Below, piece by piece: positions 43,462 through 49,336 of a stretch of 49,336 nucleotides of DNA. A program made the translations under genes and the position numbers. The stretch spans positions 1 through 49,336 of the forward strand of contig JAMYHX010000423.1 in NCBI GenBank assembly GCA_025529335.1, in the 5' to 3' direction. Position 1 is the first letter of the stretch. Each line of letters starts with the position of its first letter. Below the pieces are notes generated by a model that was given only the letters and a program-made list of their open reading frames with translations, was not told where the DNA came from and ran no database searches. The DNA comes from Rhizopus sp. PT2906. Its lineage: Eukaryota > Mucoromycota > Mucoromycetes > Mucorales > Rhizopodaceae.

Positions 43462-46400
43462 TTAAAATGGTGTCGTCAGTTGCTTTGGTTTAATCACAAA
43501 TGTTAATGGAAGCCTCCTGTTTTCTGTAATAGATGTCTATAATGAAAGAATAGTGTAAGCATAAAAAAAGGGAGATTCTATGATTTACTTGCCTCAATAG
43601 AGTCAATGATGATTTTAGTATCACTCTTTCCATATATTTCCATAAAATGATCTAATTGGTAAGTTGTATCAAAGATAATGTTGCCTGTCATATCAATCTC
43701 CTTGACTAATCCATTTGCTGCCCATAATGCAATAGTCGAAGCACCAGCGAACGTTAATCCACAATAAGAAAAATCCAGTAACCCAATCTTGCATTGTTTA
43801 AATAGCTGATACAGACTGTTGATACCTAATATTGAAGTTCATTGTTAATCAAGGGAGGTATATTTTATATTTAAACTTACTTTCATCACCTATAGCTGGA
43901 TTTGAGCGAAAGGAAAGAATCTTCATATTGGATTGATATTGAATGCCTTGACATAGTTTGATTATATCTAATTTGATTCTTAGATAAAAGATGAGCAATA
44001 AAGAATAAAAGTTACCTTGATGCGTTAATCCACAACCACTTAGGTCAAGCTCTGTCAACATCTTGCCACTACCAAGTAGGAAATTCAAATTCATTAGATC
44101 AAGCACATCTTTTGCAGAATGATTATAATCTATTCCTCTTAGACTTTTTGAAATTATGAGTTTGTTTGTTCTTGTTATTTTGCAATAGAATATTTACCTA
44201 GAATCAGACAATGCCACAAAGTTACTCCATGCTGTGTCACTAGTAATACCCGATAACTGAAGTTTATCCAATCTTTCGATATGAACTAGTAATGATGTCC
44301 AAATGGAAAGCATGTCTTTTTCAAAATGATTATTGGATAAGTTGATCGTAATACGATAAGGTACTTCAGCTAATAATAATTAAGCTTCTCTCTTTTTTAA
44401 ATCAAAAACAATACAATACCTTGAGCCATGTTCCTATAAAGGTCTCGTACATCATCATTTACTGCCATGTACTTGCCAATACAGGTTCCTTGAAGGTTCA
44501 ATACCCTCAAATTTGGAAAAGCAGTAATCAACTCTGGAATCTTATATATAAGTTCTGGACCTAACGAATTGTATGCGAGTGATAGACGAGCAAGATCAGA
44601 ATTTGAAAATAGATCAGTCAGCAGTTGTAAGGTCGATAATGTCGCTCGATTATTGCTCAGATTGATCTCATTAGGTGCTTTGCTGTATTTCAGTAACCTC
44701 TCGATAGTATTGTCATCTATGTTACAATGTTAACAAAATATTGCACCTTTATCTTTCTTCTGTATTACTCAAGAAATTAAAAGACAGATCTAATGTACTG
44801 ATCATGTTCATCTTTTGAAGAACTTGCTCTATAGCTGGTATTTGATCTTCATATACTACAAAACGTTATTCTTTTTTCACTTTTTGTCTTGTATGAAATA
44901 TTTACCTGCTCCCTTTAAAGGTATGGTACCATGACTAACATCTTCCAATTGCTTACGGATATATTCCGATGGTCTAATATCAAGTCGATCACAGGCGTTC
45001 AAATATATGTCAAGTGCTGACTTTAACGCAGTTCCTTATAGTTACATAATCATAAGTCTCATGAAGCAATTTTTTTTAAAGCTTACCAGTAACAACAGCA
45101 TCTACTTGTTGATCAAGCTCCAAAAACACATCCTGGATCAAATCATTTGGATATAGATCACTATCCTTAATCTTTAAACGGCTAATGATGGGCTATTCAT
45201 ATATATATATATATATATATATCAGACATATGTCATAATTTCTCTATCATTTTACCTCTATACCATGTATCTGCCATGTACGTCTCCTAATTTCTTCCAT
45301 TAACCATTTTACTGTTTGTTTCAAGTCATAACACAAGATTCGAACGAGAACTGGTTCTGGGAATAACACATTGATTCGGATATTCTTTCAAGAATAAGCT
45401 AATGGTCTATGATTTGTATATATCACTTACGATCGTATCTGACTTTAACAATAGTTTATGAGATGGAGTTATTCTATTACCAAATCGAAGTGGAGTTATA
45501 GAGACCTGCTTGTCAACGTCCATGGGATCATCTTGTATGATATCAGGCAGTGCTTCCTTTTGAATGTAATGAATATCAAGCAGACATAGTAACTTATATG
45601 CTCATTACCAGTTGTGCTTCAGCATCCCTCAATAATTTTTTAAAGTGACTGACTCGTTGAGTTTGGTTATAATATGTGTGTATTTCAATGCGTCGTTTAT
45701 ATACATCTATCTTGTGTTCTAATTGAATGCGGGTATATCTTGTATGTTTATCGATGAATTCTAATGTTTGATTATCAAGGTCTATATAAGTCTCAATGGT
45801 CTAATACTCATGTTATTAGTCCTTTTTCTTTTCTTTATAAAACAAGTGCTACATACACTCTCACGGAGTTGCCATTGCGACTCTGCCTTTATCTGAAGCA
45901 AGTTCAAATAGGTAGAGATCATCTGACTTGTGATTGATTTGGAATCATCGATATCTCTTAACGCTTGATCTGCTATTCTAAAAGCTGCTCTGTGCATTTG
46001 ATGCTCCATCAAGAGCTGCGTCAGTTCATAGATCAAGCTTACTTTGTAAAACAAAGTCTCTGGTGTGCGACTATGAATGTTGTCCTGTTCTTCATATCTA
46101 CCCATCAGCTGCTCTGTTTGAGTGATTAGACTGTATATGCTCGTCTATTATATAGAGAGAATGGGATTAGAAGCTGATTAAATGGATCATCAACCTCCAA
46201 TTACATAATACTCTTTGGTATCTTCATTCGTCAATTCTTTGAGTCTCTTGTTTAACCTATAACACTCGGCAAACTCCTTCATCTCCAAATGAAATTTTAC
46301 TATAGGCATTACATGTGAATATGAAAATGAATGACTTCAGTACTCAACCTACTCCGTTCTTCAAGACAAGGTAATTCATCCTCATGAAACCCATGTTGCC

Positions 46401-47340
46401 GTATGATGTTCATCTCTCTTATCTGACACGCTTTCACCAAATGATCTTGATTCACTCTACGGTAGTGGTTGCCTAGTTCCCACCACGTCTTTTTCTCATT
46501 CGCGTAGTCTTTTAATGCCTGCGCATCCTCAACCGCTTCCTTCAAGAACCTTTCTGCAAATTCTCTTTTATTCGGCAGTTTGGAGCATACAACTCCCAGG
46601 TTGAACTTGTTTGACCGATGAAATTGAGGCAGTACAGTTGGATCTCGGTCGACATCATCCAGGGTCATTGTCTCTAGAACACTCTTTTCTTTCATGTAGT
46701 ATTCATATGCATGAAAAAAGTCGTCATGTCTCGATTCGTCAGGGTCTGTTGCCTTTATAAAATATGTATCACCTATTGTTTTGTAGATCATTTGGAGTTT
46801 TGATTTGTCTTGATCCTCACGTGGCATGTATGACAATGCAATTGTTCCGTATCGGATAGCTGCTTCATAGTCTTCCAAACTAAAGTATGCATATTAACGA
46901 GTTAACTCAATGACATAATTTACATGTATATACCTTGAATGACATTGACAAAGGTTGTAATAAGCACTTTTAATAATAAAGAAAGTCATTCGTTTGAACT
47001 GAAGAATATATATGTGTGTGTATCTTTACCTCACTAGATCATACATCGTATCTGTACTATGCCTATCTCTTTGAAAGATTTTGATAGCTTCTTTACAATA
47101 TCCTATTGCCTTGGTTAAGAATTTTCTGGTATCTTGTTCTTGAACATGGGCAGGTAGTCCTGGATCTATTTCGTCTACTTGAGCGATCAAGAGATCAGAA
47201 ATCTCAAGTGCAATTGTCGCAGCCTTTCTTTTATTGCCCAATTCAAGTTCAGTATCATATCGACTTTGTTGTTCTTTTAGTTCCTGTGCAAAGGGTGATT
47301 GACGAATAAAGCCAATAGCATAAGTTACTTTCTTTCCCAT
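43462..47340 (-). CDS. Tonsoku-like (TONSL) protein with TPR, UBL and LRR regions
   Basis: Seventeen exons in 3.9 kb: 47340-47030, 46966-46934, 46879-46353, 46299-46205, 46144-45857, 45800-45609, 45556-45431, 45384-45256, 45192-45087, 45034-44906, 44855-44769, 44716-44420, 44369-44198, 44143-44016, 43967-43881, 43825-43593, 43536-43462; 3015 nt, 1004 aa. Residues about 20-470 are helical TPR-type repeats (YEAAIRYGTIALSYMP, FNLGVVCSKLPNKREFAERF, YYNLCQCHS). A ubiquitin-like segment (NIRINVLFPEPVLVRILC) starts near 525, and leucine-rich repeats follow from about 646 (LDLSFNFL, EINLSNNRATLSTLQLL, LTELDLSGCGLTHQG). This is the TONSL order, but the ankyrin block between TPR and UBL is missing. TONSL repairs stalled forks with MMS22L. 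The last intron has a GC donor (GAG/GCAAGT); reading through would end E-A-S-K-S. Confidence 0.75.
45199..45222. repeat. (AT)12 microsatellite in a TONSL-like gene intron
   Basis: Twenty-four bases of alternating A and T within the intron between exons 8 and 9, next to the acceptor side. Confidence 0.9.
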
Positions 47341-47344
47341 TTGC

Positions 47345-47384
<40 letters not shown>

Positions 47385-47428
47385 TCTGAGAAAAAAGGGG
47401 GAAAAAGGGCGTTTTCACTCATTATAAA
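47341..47428. promoter_or_regulatory. 88-bp divergent promoter with A35 run
   Basis: All the DNA between the ATG of the TONSL-like gene (minus) and the ATG of dynactin p24 (plus) is 88 bp. Bases 47348-47382 are 35 consecutive A. Poly(dA:dT) tracts are known to exclude nucleosomes in fungi, so one open stretch may serve both genes. No TATA box is visible. Confidence 0.6.
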
Positions 47429-48165
47429 ATGGATGAGTATGGTTTCGAAACTAGACTAAGACATTTGGAATATGTCCTGCTTGGTCAACAACAACAACAA
47501 CAACAACAACCAAAGACACCAGATGATGCTATTGTACAGCGAATAGGGAAACTAAATAGAAAGCTTCAATCTATTTATCAAAAACATAAGCCCATTGAAT
47601 ACTTTATGGAGAAATGTAAATAGAAATGTTGTTAATGTATATAGTGAATAACACTTGTATTATAGATGATACCCATTCTAAATTATTGAACCCAAATACC
47701 TCAACGTATTCAATGGAAAGAGAATTACTATCGACTGATGTCAAACTAGAATTATTACTTGCTGCTCAAGATGACCTAAAGAAGTTTGCACAAGAAGTAA
47801 AGCAAGTCAAGTCATTAGAACACGTCGTCAATGGAGCCGACTTTGATGGTAAACAATATAATAATCCAAAAACATATAAACTTATTGTTGTATATATAGT
47901 TGTTGACGAACTCAAGCCTAAATTATCTGAATTGGATATAGTTCATGTTGATCAAACCAAACAATTGAACAAGCTGACAAGGGAAATATCAGAGCTAATG
48001 GAAAGATATAACAAGACTGTAAGTGAATAAAGTATATACACATGAATGTATTATATAACAATAGCTTAGGTCAATACGGTATCTGAAATATTCATTGCAT
48101 GGGACAACATATTGACAAGTATCGAGACTCATGTCACTAATATGGAACATCAAAAGCAGAATTAA
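47429..48165 (+). CDS. DCTN3: dynactin subunit 3 (p24)
   Basis: Four exons (47429-47615, 47666-47848, 47900-48018, 48070-48165), 585 nt, 194 aa, matching the ~185-aa family. The protein is almost all coiled coil: RLRHLEYVLLG, a short Gln tract, IGKLNRKLQSIYQKH, ELLSTDVKLELLLAAQDDLKKF, DQTKQLNKLTREISELMERY and a final helix, SEIFIAWDNILTSIETHV. DCTN3 forms part of the dynactin shoulder with p50 and p150Glued, and with dynein moves nuclei and endosomes along hyphal microtubules. The call rests on the overall heptad pattern and N-terminal block, so it is somewhat less certain than for catalytic families. Confidence 0.82.
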
Positions 48166-48220
48166 AAAAATTTAATAAATACCATTTCTTTCTTTTTCTT
48201 TTTATATTTTTTTGTATATA

Positions 48221-49336
48221 ATGGAAGACCTCTATTCTGGTATATAGACTTGTATATATGAAATATAGTTGTAAACACTCTAATATAGACAACGACCCTC
48301 ATTACCGAGAAACACGCGTTCCTTCAGGGATTCCGCCTCCCTCTTTACGCGATCTTAAACGATCAGAAGATTTGTCAAGATATAATCCTGCATTACTACG
48401 TCCAATCAATCCTCGGGATAATAATAATAATAACAGTAGCCGTTATCAACCTTATCCACAGGAAGAAGACATTCGTCGAAACCAAAGGCAGCAACAACAG
48501 CAATATCAACAACAACAACAACAGCAACAGCAATATCAACAACAGCAATATCAACAGCAACAACAACAGCAACAACAGCAAAAACCTACGTATAAGCCTA
48601 AACCACTTAATTTACAACCAAGTACGAGCTTTCTCAAGTGTCAGTCAAGACTATCAGTCAATGAGATCATTGATCTTATCAAACTAAAGGAAGTTGAGGT
48701 CGACTATGACTTTGTATGTTCTAAAGTACAAGTTGAAAATGTGATTCAATTAAAGGTGATAACAACAGTGTTATGACTCCAATGTATCCTAACATTAAAT
48801 GTTTAGGGAAAATCTAGCCATGTGCCCAAAGAAATTGTCTCGCAGGCGCGATCAAAGAGTAATCCATTTGAAAGAATAGGCCACGGTGTCTTTATGAATC
48901 GAGCTGCTATGAAATTGGCTGCTATGGACGCAGATTTTGGTTTGACTGCAACAAAAGGCAGCAACCAGTTTAAATTTCTTGACATTTGTGGTGGACCTGG
49001 TGGATTTTCAGGTAAAAATAAAAAAGTATAAAGAAAGAGGACAGAATCATAATATGTTATCAAAGAGTATATCTTGTGGAGAATTCATAGTTGGGGAGAG
49101 TCCTGTCATGGATATGGTATCACCTTAAAGATGTCAACAGAGAAAGACGAGATGAATTGGCACACAGAAAAGTTTCGAGTAGACATTCCAAAAGATAGCT
49201 TTAGTATCATCCATGGTCAAGATGGTACAGGTGATCTGTACAAACCAGAAAATATAAGGGATGTAGAATCATTGATCAGCAAAGAAACACAAAATGGAGT
49301 AGACTTGGCAGTAGCTGATGGCGTACGTTACAAACA
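48221..49336 (+). CDS. cap-specific mRNA ribose 2'-O-methyltransferase, CMTR1-like (partial)
   Basis: Exons 48221-48239, 48289-48755, 48807-49011 and 49066 to the window end, open at the 3' side; about 320 codons are visible. The start chosen gives MEDLYSDNDPHYRETR through a 49-nt intron; ATG 48258 in the same frame is the alternative. After a Pro-rich region and a long Gln tract (48484-48580), the RrmJ/FtsJ-type methyltransferase begins: NPFERIGHGVFMNRAAMKLA (with the catalytic-Lys segment), then the SAM site LDICGGPGGFSEYILWR, GYGITLKMS, GQDGTGDLYKPENI and VDLAVADG. This pattern is CMTR1-like: it methylates the first transcribed nucleotide (cap 1) in the nucleus. No N-terminal G-patch is seen in the visible part. 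The rest of the catalytic domain lies beyond the window. Confidence 0.88.

Noticed and set aside
1..49336. CRISPR arrays, bacterial operons, rRNA or prophage
   Set aside because: No spaced direct repeats, Shine-Dalgarno sites or rRNA signatures; all genes are spliced eukaryotic genes.

Overview
This window looks like nuclear DNA of a filamentous, early-diverging fungus, most likely a Mucorales-type Mucoromycota. The reasons are short spliceosomal introns (about 45-90 nt, GT..AG, often with a TACTAAC-like branch site), AT-rich spacers, a decayed DIRS-type tyrosine-recombinase retroelement, and a gene set that mixes fungal proteins (alpha-arrestin, FMP27, HOY1-like homeodomain) with proteins often lost in yeasts (TONSL, dynactin p24, CMTR1-type cap methyltransferase). 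The lineage is an inference. No database search was possible.

Region 1-11.4 kb is gene-poor and full of mobile-element remains. A pair of 92-bp inverted repeats (1-92 and 8214-8305, one mismatch) bounds 8.3 kb. Inside lie a DIRS-like RNase H/tyrosine recombinase remnant (about 617-1835) and a dead copy of an APSES/KilA-N-type DNA-binding protein gene (4737-6446). That copy is itself split by a 476-bp solo LTR with a 5-bp target duplication. An intact 509-aa paralogue (9705-11364, minus) lies just outside the right repeat.

Region 12.2-49.3 kb is gene-dense. Minus-strand genes: omega-like glutathione transferase, CCDC174-like protein, UDP-GlcNAc pyrophosphorylase, secreted subtilase, DNA polymerase epsilon subunit B, FMP27/Hobbit (BLTP2) lipid-transfer protein, HOY1-like homeodomain factor, 2-Cys peroxiredoxin and a Tonsoku-like (TONSL) protein. 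Plus-strand genes: TAF4, alpha-arrestin, Sec7-PH Arf GEF, dynactin p24, and the 5' part of a cap 2'-O-methyltransferase running off the window. I built exon models by hand from splice signals. The intact genes close in frame with lengths normal for their families, except the cap methyltransferase, which runs off the window, and the Sec7-PH protein, which is short.

Regulatory signals fit the gene functions. Three TTA(C/G)TAA (Yap1-type) sites lie upstream of the peroxiredoxin and one upstream of the glutathione transferase. Two ACGCG cores lie just upstream of the polymerase epsilon subunit gene. TONSL and dynactin p24 share an 88-bp divergent promoter, 35 bp of which is an A run. The points most worth following up are the inverted-repeat structure with its APSES-type cargo and intact sister gene, the GC-AG introns, and the very small first exons.
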